A stretch of DNA of 35,122 bases from Streptomyces sp. AV19 (GTDB lineage Bacteria; Actinomycetota; Actinomycetes; Streptomycetales; Streptomycetaceae): assembly GCF_015999245.1 (NCBI RefSeq), contig NZ_JAEAMR010000022.1:960808-995929 (forward strand). The letters run 5' to 3'. The notes under the pieces are model-generated. The model ran no database searches and was not told the DNA's origin. It was given only the letters and a program-made list of their open reading frames with translations. Of the stretch, positions 15,691 through 22,099 are shown piece after piece (the stretch's first letter is position 1; each line of letters starts with the position of its first letter). Both the position numbers and the translations under genes were made by a program.

Positions 15691-16805
15691 GGTGATCTCC
15701 TCACAGAGGGCGGGGTTGCGTCCCTCACCACGCTCGGCGTCCCGGCGCCCCGGGCGCATGAGCGGCCGGTCCCGGCCGTGTCCCAGGCGGCGGTCCGGGG
15801 CGCCACGGCGTCGAGGCCGGTGCGCAGGAGGGCGGTGTCGACGTCGGTGACGGTGCGGCCGCGCGACACGTGCGGCTGTCCCAGGCCGTCGAGGAGGACG
15901 AGGGCGGCCGTGCCGCCGGGGGCCGCGCGCAGAACGTCGTCCGTGGTGACGGGGGACGGCAGAACTGTCGGGGCGCCCCAGCGGTCCAGCAGCCGCCGGT
16001 GGGCTTCCTCGTCCGCCGCGTCGAGCGTGCCCAGGTGGCGGGCGCAGCGTGCCGCGACGAGCAGACCGAGCGCGACGGCGTCGCCGTACCGCAGGGCGCC
16101 GACGCCGAGCGGCCGCAGCAGGTCGGCGACGGCGTGCCCGTACCGCAGCGCCGCGGCCGGGCCTTCCTCGCGCGGGTCGTAGCAGGTGAGGGTGGTGCGG
16201 GCGTCGACGCACAGGGCGATGAACGAGGCGAGGCCGGCCCGGCCGTACCGTCCGTCGGGCCGCAGCCGGGCGCACACCTGGTCGTAGGACCCCGGGCAGA
16301 CGGCCAGGACGTTCCGGACCAGGGCGTACAGCCCGGGCCGGACGGCACCGGGGGCGAGGGTGTCGAGGAATTCGAGCTGGGCGCGGACGAGGAGAGGGGT
16401 GGGGCGGTGTCCTGCCATGGACAGCGCGGTGTCGGTCATGGCGGGGAGGGTGGTGGGCAGGAGGACCGGCCCGCGTCCGCCGGGCGTGGCCAGGCGGCCG
16501 ACAGCGTCGAGGACCCCGGTGCCGCCGAGGCCGACGACGAGAGTGCCGTCATCGGCGGGTATGTCCGAGGCGGCCGGCACCGGACGGACGGGGGCGGCGC
16601 GGCGGAGGTGGCGCAGCACGCGGTCGGTGTGCGCGGCCGGTACGCCGGGGCCGGTGACGAGCAGGACGTGTTCGGCGCCCAGCGCGGCCACGGTCCTGGT
16701 CAGCTCGTCCCATGACTCCTCCCCGGCCCGTATCTGGACGGGGAAGGAGGCGGGGCCGGCGGTGATGCGCCGGTCCAGAACAACCTGGGGGTCGGGGACA
16801 GACAT
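15687..16805 (-). CDS. Degenerate sugar phosphate cyclase homologue (likely pseudoenzyme)
   Basis: A 372-residue protein with the dehydroquinate-synthase fold, first in the operon and overlapping the intact cyclase gene (GTGA). The NAD loop is altered (VGLGGTGVLDAVGRLA), the block LPTTLPAMTDTALSMA has Ala131 where the catalytic Lys belongs, the metal Glu is replaced (GLYALVR, Ala161), and only one metal His is kept (H224 in RYGHAVADL); the last one is Tyr240 (RYGDAV). It therefore probably does not catalyse the normal cyclisation and may be a partner subunit or have a new activity. ATG 16805 gives the family start; the ribosome site is weak (GAGACCC). An upstream in-frame start at 16925 would translate the promoter repeats and was rejected. 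Confidence 0.85.
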   Translation of the reverse strand: MSVPDPQVVLDRRITAGPASFPVQIRAGEESWDELTRTVAALGAEHVLLVTGPGVPAAHTDRVLRHLRRAAPVRPVPAASDIPADDGTLVVGLGGTGVLDAVGRLATPGGRGPVLLPTTLPAMTDTALSMAGHRPTPLLVRAQLEFLDTLAPGAVRPGLYALVRNVLAVCPGSYDQVCARLRPDGRYGRAGLASFIALCVDARTTLTCYDPREEGPAAALRYGHAVADLLRPLGVGALRYGDAVALGLLVAARCARHLGTLDAADEEAHRRLLDRWGAPTVLPSPVTTDDVLRAAPGGTAALVLLDGLGQPHVSRGRTVTDVDTALLRTGLDAVAPRTAAWDTAGTGRSCARGAGTPSVVRDATPPSVRRSP

Positions 16806-16829
16806 CGTGGGTCTCGCAGAACGGTCGTG

Positions 16830-16892
16830 TCGAAAGCTCTTCGAAGCTCTTCGAAGCTCTTCGTCCGAGAGCTCTTCGAAAGCTCTTCGCCG
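16830..16892 (-). promoter_or_regulatory. Tandem TCGAA-type repeats upstream of the cyclitol operon
   Basis: TCGAA(A/G)-like heptamers start at 16830, 16841, 16851, 16861 (as TCGTCCG) and 16876, with a further TCG at 16887; equivalently AGCTCTTCG recurs five times. Spacings are 11, 10, 10, 15 and 11 bp, about one helical turn. They end about 25 bases before the first start codon of the operon. Spaced direct heptamers are the hallmark of SARP activator sites, whose known core is TCGAG-like, so a SARP-type or similar oligomeric regulator is plausible. No SARP gene is in the window. Confidence 0.5.
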
Positions 16893-17032
16893 ACCACGCT
16901 CCGCGACCCGACGCCCCGGGGGCATGAGGCGGTGGCCCTTTGGGTGCCCTGTTCGGTGCCCTGCCGGTGCTTGCCCTGGCGCGGGGTGGCTGGAGACTTA
17001 CCAGCGAGCACGCAGGCGGCCATGGTGGAGAA

Positions 17033-17074
17033 GCCCACTATGTGGGCCGGTGACTCAGCGGGCGAAGCCCGCTG
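17033..17074. other. Two adjacent perfect hairpins
   Basis: GCCCAC-TAT-GTGGGC (17033-17047) and CAGCGGGC-GAA-GCCCGCTG (17056-17074) lie 8 bases apart. They could be terminator structures or the subterminal hairpins of an IS200/IS605-type element; a possible TnpB relic follows about 50 bases later. Their true role is unclear. Confidence 0.4.
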
Positions 17075-17124
17075 TGCGTGCGCGGTGGTCACGGGAAGAC
17101 CACGTCCGCGGTCGGCCTGGAGGG

Positions 17125-17244
17125 CGATGTACGAGGTCCGGGGCGACCGGGACATCAACAGCGGCAGGTCTGGAGGAACTCAATGCCGGTGCTCGTCGGC
17201 ACCCCCTGGCCGCCCGACACCCCGGACATCCCCGACGCGCGTGA
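17125..17244 (+). pseudogene. Possible TnpB (IS200/IS605-type) C-terminal relic
   Basis: One frame reads RGDRDIN and the next frame continues AAGLEELNAGARR, which together resemble the end of TnpB proteins (DRDxNAAxNL...AAGL...LNA). There is no upstream coding sequence for the rest, and the two parts are in different frames. The match is short, so this is a tentative call; it fits the patchwork of relics between 16.9 and 18.9 kb. Confidence 0.3.
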
Positions 17245-17550
17245 GCCCCTGTACACCTCTGGGCGCGCGACACCGTCGAGGCGGGGCCGAGCTCAGCGCT
17301 GCCTCTCGGGGCTTGCTATTCGACGGTCCAGCCGCCCAGTTCGTTCTCGTCGGCTGCCACCACTCGGCGCAGCGTCTTCAGGGAACTGAGGATGCCGAGC
17401 GGCAGGAGAGTCCTTGGGGCGGGGTCGGTTCCCTGGCTTTCGTGGTGCTCGGTGAGCCGGGCAACGAGGACCTGCTCAGAAGGTGTCCGGTACCGCCCGC
17501 GCAAGGACGAGTCCGCGCGTGGAGCCCCACGCCTGCTCCACCTCGTCGTC
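17245..17550. other. Gap without a supported gene
   Basis: A 62-codon frame on the minus strand (17316-17504, TTG start) is open and ends in a protein-like tail, but it has no family resemblance and a poor start. It may be a fragment of an older gene. No clear repeat was seen. Confidence 0.35.
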
Positions 17551-17868
17551 CTAGCCCTCCTGCCGGGCGCCTTTGTCCTTCTTGTACGCTTCCATCTGCT
17601 GCTCGTACCGTTCCTTGTCCTTCGCTGCCTTCTCCTCGTACGGCTTCTTCTCGGCCAGAGGCAGCCTCTGCCACTCGATACCGAGCTGATTTCCGATCTC
17701 CCCGAACCTCATCGTGGGATTGGCCGCCTTGACCCTCGACCGGTTCTCGTTGGCGAAGATCATGTACGCGCTCTGGGGCCGCTTGGGAGCGTCCTTGTCC
17801 TTCACCTTCTTCACCCGCACACGGCTTTGTGCAGCCGCAGCCGCAGCCCTTGTTGTTTCACCGGACAT
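17551..17868 (-). CDS. HMG-box DNA-binding protein (HMGB/NHP6-like)
   Basis: A 105-residue protein that is essentially one HMG box (about residues 27-97) with short basic and Ala-rich flanks. The hallmark residues are present: DAPKRPQSAYMIFANENR, W66 in LGIEWQRL, EKKPYEEKA, DKERYEQQMEAYKK. Ser33 at the position that is Asn in sequence-specific boxes points to the HMGB/NHP6 type, which binds and bends DNA through the minor groove without strong sequence preference. HMG boxes are a eukaryotic family and rare in bacteria. ATG 17868 follows GGAG. It lies 108 bases after the ACP-like gene on the same strand. A nucleoid or DNA-architecture role is inferred from family. Confidence 0.92.
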   Translation of the reverse strand: MSGETTRAAAAAAQSRVRVKKVKDKDAPKRPQSAYMIFANENRSRVKAANPTMRFGEIGNQLGIEWQRLPLAEKKPYEEKAAKDKERYEQQMEAYKKDKGARQEG

Positions 17869-17976
17869 GAGAATCTCCGATCGCAGGAAGAGCGGGAAGC
17901 ACGCCGGCGTCAGCCAGGCGCGATCGCGACCGCGCGGGTCGCTGAGGGCCTGCCGACGAGACGGCAGAAAGAAGCA

Positions 17977-18303
17977 TCAGGCCGAGGACGCCTGTTCACG
18001 GACGCTGGCGAGGACATCGTCGACCGTCGCCCAGTAGTCGACATCTTCATAGAGACCGTAGATGTCCAGCTCCATCTCCAGCAGCGTGGCTACGTTGGTG
18101 ATGGACTCTTCATCAGCTCCCAGGTCGTCAAAGAGATCAGCATCCGGCCGGAGGGCAGCGGCAGTGCACTCCAGAACATCCGCCATGATCACTTTGGCCT
18201 TCGCGATCACCGGGTCGTCATCGAGTCGGCTGCCGGCCCGGGAACCCGCATCCTGTGTCTGAGCCGCACCATCCTCCGTCCCACCGGACAGGCCACCGCT
18301 CAT
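17977..18303 (-). CDS. Acyl-carrier-protein-like protein lacking the canonical serine
   Basis: A 108-residue protein; residues 31-102 match an acyl carrier protein (helix 1 VIAKAKVIMADVL, then DLFDDLGAD, TLLEMELD and a closing WATVDDVLASV). Aligned without gaps to the usual LGADSL, it reads LGADEES: Glu65 stands at the phosphopantetheine serine, with Ser67 two residues later. It may not carry a prosthetic group, or may use Ser67 in a shifted site. The N-terminal 30 residues are flexible and acidic. ATG 18303 follows AGAGGAGG at 5 bases and is better than the longer start at 18390. No fatty acid or PKS enzymes adjoin it; the HMG-box gene follows. Confidence 0.75.
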   Translation of the reverse strand: MSGGLSGGTEDGAAQTQDAGSRAGSRLDDDPVIAKAKVIMADVLECTAAALRPDADLFDDLGADEESITNVATLLEMELDIYGLYEDVDYWATVDDVLASVREQASSA

Positions 18304-18413
18304 CGCTGCCTCCTCTGAGCCTTGGAAACCGCACGCATACGCGTCAGCCTTCCCGCCGCCGACCGCACCTTTGCAGTCTTCTCCGGCCACCCAGCAGATT
18401 CACTCGGACCAGT

Positions 18414-18432
18414 GACATATATGTCGTACGAC
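18414..18432. promoter_or_regulatory. Two overlapping perfect palindromes, candidate operator
   Basis: GACATATATGTC (18414-18425) and GTCGTACGAC (18423-18432) share three bases. The site is AT-rich against its background and lies about 110 bases upstream of the ACP-like start, in the only non-coding DNA before that gene, so it is a likely control site for the ACP-like/HMG-box pair. Confidence 0.5.
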
Positions 18433-18511
18433 TGCTCGGATGATTGAGGTCGCCAACGGACAGGCCTTGCAACCGGTGAACCCTGACAGCCACCGCCATC
18501 ACCGGAACCCG

Positions 18512-18823
18512 TCACGGAAGGCAACGGATCACGCAGTTGTGGCACGGCTTCCAAGACGGCCTGGTGGTTGCCCGGGGCGGTGGCCAGGCGAGCGGTCCCG
18601 GCCAGGCCCCGAGTAGCGGGGTCATCCCGCAGGGACCGGGCGGGGCGGAGAGCACAAGGCAGTCCGCGTCATCCAGCGCAGCAGCCGGATCAGTGGTCAC
18701 CCTCAGGGCCCGCGGCAGCTGAACGTCGGGGAAGCAGCCGGGGCTACGACGGCCGGTGCTGATTGCGTCGGCGATCTCCTTCCGGCTGGCGTACAGGACG
18801 ACAAGCGCGGCTACATCTTCCAC
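18512..18823 (-). pseudogene. gpsA: Relic of NAD(P)-dependent glycerol-3-phosphate dehydrogenase
   Basis: The translation ASRKEIADAISTGRRSPGCF, then PDVQLPRALRVTTDPAAALD and DADCLVLSAPP, follows the region about 30-110 of GpsA (typical form RRxELAEAINxxRxNPDYLPDVxLPxxLRATTD). The N-terminal GxGxxG nucleotide loop and the whole catalytic C-terminal domain are missing, and the end is unrelated sequence. GTG is the only start available. It is a decayed fragment, not a functional enzyme. Confidence 0.6.
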
Positions 18824-18868
18824 GGCACCGTCGCCTCGATCCGCATCCGCCCGTGATCTTCGCCGGAT

Positions 18869-19375
18869 CTAGTCGCCGGTCGTTCCGTCAAGCATCTCGC
18901 GCAGGATGTCCAGGTGGCCGTTGTGGCGGGCTGTCTCCTCGGTGAGGTGGAGAAGGATCCAACGCAGGTCGACGTGCAGGCCGTTGCGGACGGCTCGCCG
19001 AGCCTGCTTGTCCAGGTCGCTCCCGGCGACCAATTCGCGGTAGCGGGCGCTCTGTTCGGCGTATTCGTCAAGCAACTGCGTGAGTGGGAAGTCGACAGCG
19101 ATACGCATCTCACGGTCGGGGTCCTCCTCCGTCCAGGGGCCCCGGTCCTCCTCGCCTAGGAAGACCACTTGGAACCAGTAGTACTCGACCCAGCGGAGGT
19201 GGTTGATCACTCCGCTCATGGTCATCAGCGGCGAGCTCGGCAGAAGCGCCTTGCGTGCGTTCTCCGCGGAGACGCCATCGCACTTGGCGCGGGTGGTGTC
19301 ACGTGCGTAGTCGAGGAACGTGGTGAGCTGGGTGCGCTCGTCCCACGCGGACGGTGTGTCGTCGATTCTGGTCAT
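18869..19375 (-). CDS. DinB-family (DUF664-type) protein
   Basis: A 168-residue four-helix-bundle protein of the DinB superfamily. The expected metal histidines are seen: one in GVINHLRWVEYYWF and two in LTEETARHNGHLDILREM. Actinobacterial members include mycothiol- or bacillithiol-dependent S-transferases and many proteins of unknown substrate. ATG 19375; the gene stands alone on the minus strand, with relics downstream and an exporter gene divergent upstream. Family secure, substrate unknown. Confidence 0.9.
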   Translation of the reverse strand: MTRIDDTPSAWDERTQLTTFLDYARDTTRAKCDGVSAENARKALLPSSPLMTMSGVINHLRWVEYYWFQVVFLGEEDRGPWTEEDPDREMRIAVDFPLTQLLDEYAEQSARYRELVAGSDLDKQARRAVRNGLHVDLRWILLHLTEETARHNGHLDILREMLDGTTGD

Positions 19376-19712
19376 CGCGCGAAGCGTCCCCGATCACCGC
19401 GACCGATGTCGAGCCATTTAGTCGACGGACCCAACCTGCTCCGCCCAACGCTGTCCGGCGGGTCGCTCCAGCAATTCAGTGCCGGCGGGCCGCCCGGCCT
19501 GATCCGCCGGACCAACCACCTGCGGCACCACTCGCCACCCGAGCCCCGGACACCACACACTCACGCGACGGCCCCAAGCTGCCACTTCATAGGGCGCATT
19601 AACCGGACCGCAAGCGTCCACCGGGCTTCACGCGCCGCGTGTCTTTCCCCCATTCGGACGAGTTGGTCACCGGGTGTCCGCGAACGGCACCTGAACGAGT
19701 GGAGGGAGAAAC
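19376..19712. other. Divergent intergenic region
   Basis: 337 bases between the DinB-family gene and the exporter gene. It must hold promoters for both, but no clear -10/-35 pair, repeat or small gene was recognised. Confidence 0.45.
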
Positions 19713-20807
19713 GTGATGACGACGACCGGACATGAGATCAGAGGGACGACGGATCCCGGCCGTCCCCCGATGCCCGAGCCCAAGGAAGTCCGATGCCAGA
19801 ACGCCGGAGTGCGGAACGCGTTCGAGGACGCGTCCTTCCTCCAGCTGTGCTCCCGGATCCCCGCCCTGCTGCGGCAGATCGCCACGATGGCGTGGCGGAT
19901 CGACCGGCGGGACGTGCTGGTGCTGCTCGGCTGTCAGCTGGTCTCCGGTACGGCCGCGGCGGTCGGGCTGGCCGCGACGGCCGACGCGATGGCCCCGGTC
20001 CTCGGCGGCGGGTTCGTACCCGACCGCATCCGCGAGGCCCTCCCCGCGCTCGTCGTGGTGGCGGTGGCCGCTGCCGTCGCCCGCGTCGCCTACGGGATCG
20101 CCTCCTGGGCCGTCGGCCGCCTCAAACCCCGTCTGATGACCGCCGCGGACGTGGCCCTGGTCGAGGCGGTCGTCTCGGTGGAGCTGGCCGCGCTCAACCG
20201 GGCGGACTTCGCCGACGAGCACGAGGCCGCCGAGACGGGCGCGCTGCGCTGCGAACGGATGCTGTACGACGCGCAGGCGTTCATGTCCGCGCTGATCCGG
20301 CTGACCGCCGCGTTCGGGGTCCTGACGGTGCTGCACCCGCTGATGCTGCCGGTGCTGGTGCTGGCGGTCGTGCCGTCCGGGGCGGGCGCGGTGGCCGAGG
20401 CGAAGATCGAGCACCGCACGCACTACGCCAACGTCTCCAGCCGCAACGTCAAGAGCATGATGCGCTGGCACGTCACCACGCCCCGGCTGGCGGACGAGGT
20501 GCGGGCCAACAGCATGAAGGCGTACCTGCTGTTCTGGTACCGCACGCTCTCGCACCGGATCGACGACCGGGTCGTCACGGCGGCGGGCCGGCAGCTGCGC
20601 GCCAACCTCGTGGCGGCGGTGGCCGGCGGGGCGTGTCTGACGCTGGCCTGGTGCACGCTGCTGTGGCTGACGGTCACCGGCCGGGTGTCGTTCGCGGTCT
20701 CGGCCACCGCCGTCGTCGCGGTGCGCGCCGCGCTGGGGAACCTGACGAGCGTGGTGCACTACTGCACCAGCCTGTTCCACTCGACGCTCTACGGGGCTTC
20801 CCCCTGA
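19713..20807 (+). CDS. ABC exporter membrane domain, truncated before the ATPase
   Basis: 364 residues with about five or six membrane helices (for example VLVLLGCQLVSGTAAAVGLA and ALPALVVVAVAAAVARVAYG) in the order of the half-size ABC exporters that carry membrane domain and ATPase in one chain of about 600 residues. The ATPase half is absent: the protein-like sequence stops near 20795 (LFHSTLYG) and the frame closes in unrelated bases just before the G-rich block. The start is GTG 19713 or ATG 19716 behind GGAGG. The gene is either interrupted by an unassembled element or cut by a false join; a real truncation cannot be excluded. Substrate unknown. Confidence 0.8.
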   Translation: MMTTTGHEIRGTTDPGRPPMPEPKEVRCQNAGVRNAFEDASFLQLCSRIPALLRQIATMAWRIDRRDVLVLLGCQLVSGTAAAVGLAATADAMAPVLGGGFVPDRIREALPALVVVAVAAAVARVAYGIASWAVGRLKPRLMTAADVALVEAVVSVELAALNRADFADEHEAAETGALRCERMLYDAQAFMSALIRLTAAFGVLTVLHPLMLPVLVLAVVPSGAGAVAEAKIEHRTHYANVSSRNVKSMMRWHVTTPRLADEVRANSMKAYLLFWYRTLSHRIDDRVVTAAGRQLRANLVAAVAGGACLTLAWCTLLWLTVTGRVSFAVSATAVVAVRAALGNLTSVVHYCTSLFHSTLYGASP

Positions 20808-21022
<215 letters not shown>

Positions 21023-21595
21023 TCACTGTTTTCCGGACTCGGCCCGTCGCCGCTCCCGCAGGGCCCTTACGCGGCCCCGGCTCGCGCACGCCGGCGACGG
21101 GCACCAGCGGCGCCGGCCGGTCGGGTTGGCGAAGACGCCCCGGCAGTCGTGCTCTGGGCAGACGGACAGCGACTGCCGTTCCGCGCCGGTGAGGTGGTCG
21201 ACCGCCTGCCGGACGATGCGGGCCAGGGCGGCGCCCGTGGTGGGCGGCGGTTCGCGCAGCAGCCGCTCGGCGGCGGCGAGCCGGACGGGGTCGGGCTGCG
21301 CGTCGAGGAAGCGCGCGACGTCCGCGGCGGCCCGGGCCGGGGGCGGTTCCCCGCCCGCCACGGCCAGGGCGAGGACGCGCAGCGTCTCGCGCAGGGCCAC
21401 GGCCTGACGCCGGTCGTCCTCGTCGGGCGGCCGGACGGGCGTCATCTCGCTGCGCTCCAGCCACTCGGCCAGGCGCTCGGGCGTGGCGATGCGTTCGACC
21501 GGGTGCGCACTGAAGGTGCGGCCGCTGGTCGCGAGGAGGTTGAGCCAGGTCGCTCCGCAGTCGAAGCGGAAGGCGAGGCGTTCGTCGTCACCCAT
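21023..21595 (-). CDS. CGNR zinc-finger (ABATE-type) regulator
   Basis: A 190-residue protein: an N-terminal ABATE domain (FDCGATWLNLLATSG onward) and a C-terminal CGNR-type zinc finger with Cys ligands in CPEHDC and WCPSPACASRGRVRALRERR. These actinobacterial proteins are thought to be DNA-binding regulators. It is divergent from the decarboxylase-like/phosphotriesterase-like operon, and two palindromes occupy the 105-base gap, one beginning 10 bases from its ATG (21595). Autoregulation and control of the neighbours is the simple reading. The C-terminus abuts the suspect G-rich block but is itself complete. Confidence 0.9.
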   Translation of the reverse strand: MGDDERLAFRFDCGATWLNLLATSGRTFSAHPVERIATPERLAEWLERSEMTPVRPPDEDDRRQAVALRETLRVLALAVAGGEPPPARAAADVARFLDAQPDPVRLAAAERLLREPPPTTGAALARIVRQAVDHLTGAERQSLSVCPEHDCRGVFANPTGRRRWCPSPACASRGRVRALRERRRAESGKQ

Positions 21596-21605
21596 GATCG
21601 CAATC

Positions 21606-21656
21606 GTAACGCCTCATGCGTTACATTGACCGGGCGTAACGACTGACCCGTTACGC
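21606..21656. promoter_or_regulatory. Pair of related palindromic operators
   Basis: GTAACGC-ctcat-GCGTTAC (21606-21624) and GCGTAACG-actgacc-CGTTACGC (21634-21656) are perfect inverted repeats with the same half-site, CGTAACG. They lie in the divergent promoter region between the CGNR regulator and the decarboxylase-like gene. Four copies of one half-site make a regulator-binding site very likely; the CGNR protein is the obvious candidate. Confidence 0.75.
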
Positions 21657-21700
21657 CTGTTCCACGGAGAAGCCTGTCCACGGAGAAGGGGGACCGCACC

Positions 21701-22099
21701 ATGAACCTGCGGGAAGCGCGGCTCGACCGCGTCGAGGGGTACCGCCTGCTGGCGGAGCTCCAGGACGAACGGACCCGGGAGGCCACGCTGCCCGGCCTGG
21801 AGCGCCTCGCGCCCGGATTCCCCGACTGGATCGTGACCAGCCTCTTCGGCGGGACGTACCAGCGCGACGGCCTGTCGCCGCGCGACCGCCAGGTGGCCAA
21901 CCTCGCCGCGCTCACCGCGCTGGGCGGGGTCGAGCCGCAGCTCGCCGGGCACGTCCGGACCGGCCTGCGGGTGGGGCTGACCATGACGGAGATCACCGAG
22001 GTGTTCGTCCACCTCGCTCCGTACGTGGGTGTGCCGAAGGCCCTGGCCGGACTGCGGGCCGTCGCGGAGGTCGCAGAGGTCGCAGAGGTCGCGGAATGA
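21701..22099 (+). CDS. Carboxymuconolactone decarboxylase-family protein
   Basis: A 132-residue all-helical protein of the CMD/AhpD superfamily (SPRDRQVANLAALTALGGVE, LAGHVRTGLRVGLTMTEITE, then a VFVHLAPYVGVPKAL end). It has no CxxC, so it is of the decarboxylase type rather than a peroxidase partner such as AhpD. The C-terminus ends in a repeated V-A-E tract encoded by a near-perfect 9-bp tandem repeat (22065-22096). ATG 21701 follows GAGAAGGGGG. Its stop overlaps the next start (ATGA). Real substrate unknown. Confidence 0.9.
   Translation: MNLREARLDRVEGYRLLAELQDERTREATLPGLERLAPGFPDWIVTSLFGGTYQRDGLSPRDRQVANLAALTALGGVEPQLAGHVRTGLRVGLTMTEITEVFVHLAPYVGVPKALAGLRAVAEVAEVAEVAE

Noticed and set aside
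14620..16182. Plus-strand frame of 520 codons opposite the cyclases
   Set aside because: Shadow frame; the cyclase motifs are on the other strand.
16830..16892. CRISPR-like array
   Set aside because: Repeats are only 7-9 bp with 1-6 bp between; no spacers of CRISPR length and no cas genes.
16806..16925. Longer N-terminus for the degenerate cyclase
   Set aside because: It would translate the spaced repeats; the family fold begins after ATG 16805.
17316..17504. 62-residue minus-strand frame as a gene
   Set aside because: TTG start, weak ribosome site and no recognisable family; noted only as part of the gap.
17479..17553. In-frame extension after the TAG stop of the HMG-box gene
   Set aside because: About 24 codons are open before TGA, but nothing suggests readthrough or a special decoding signal.
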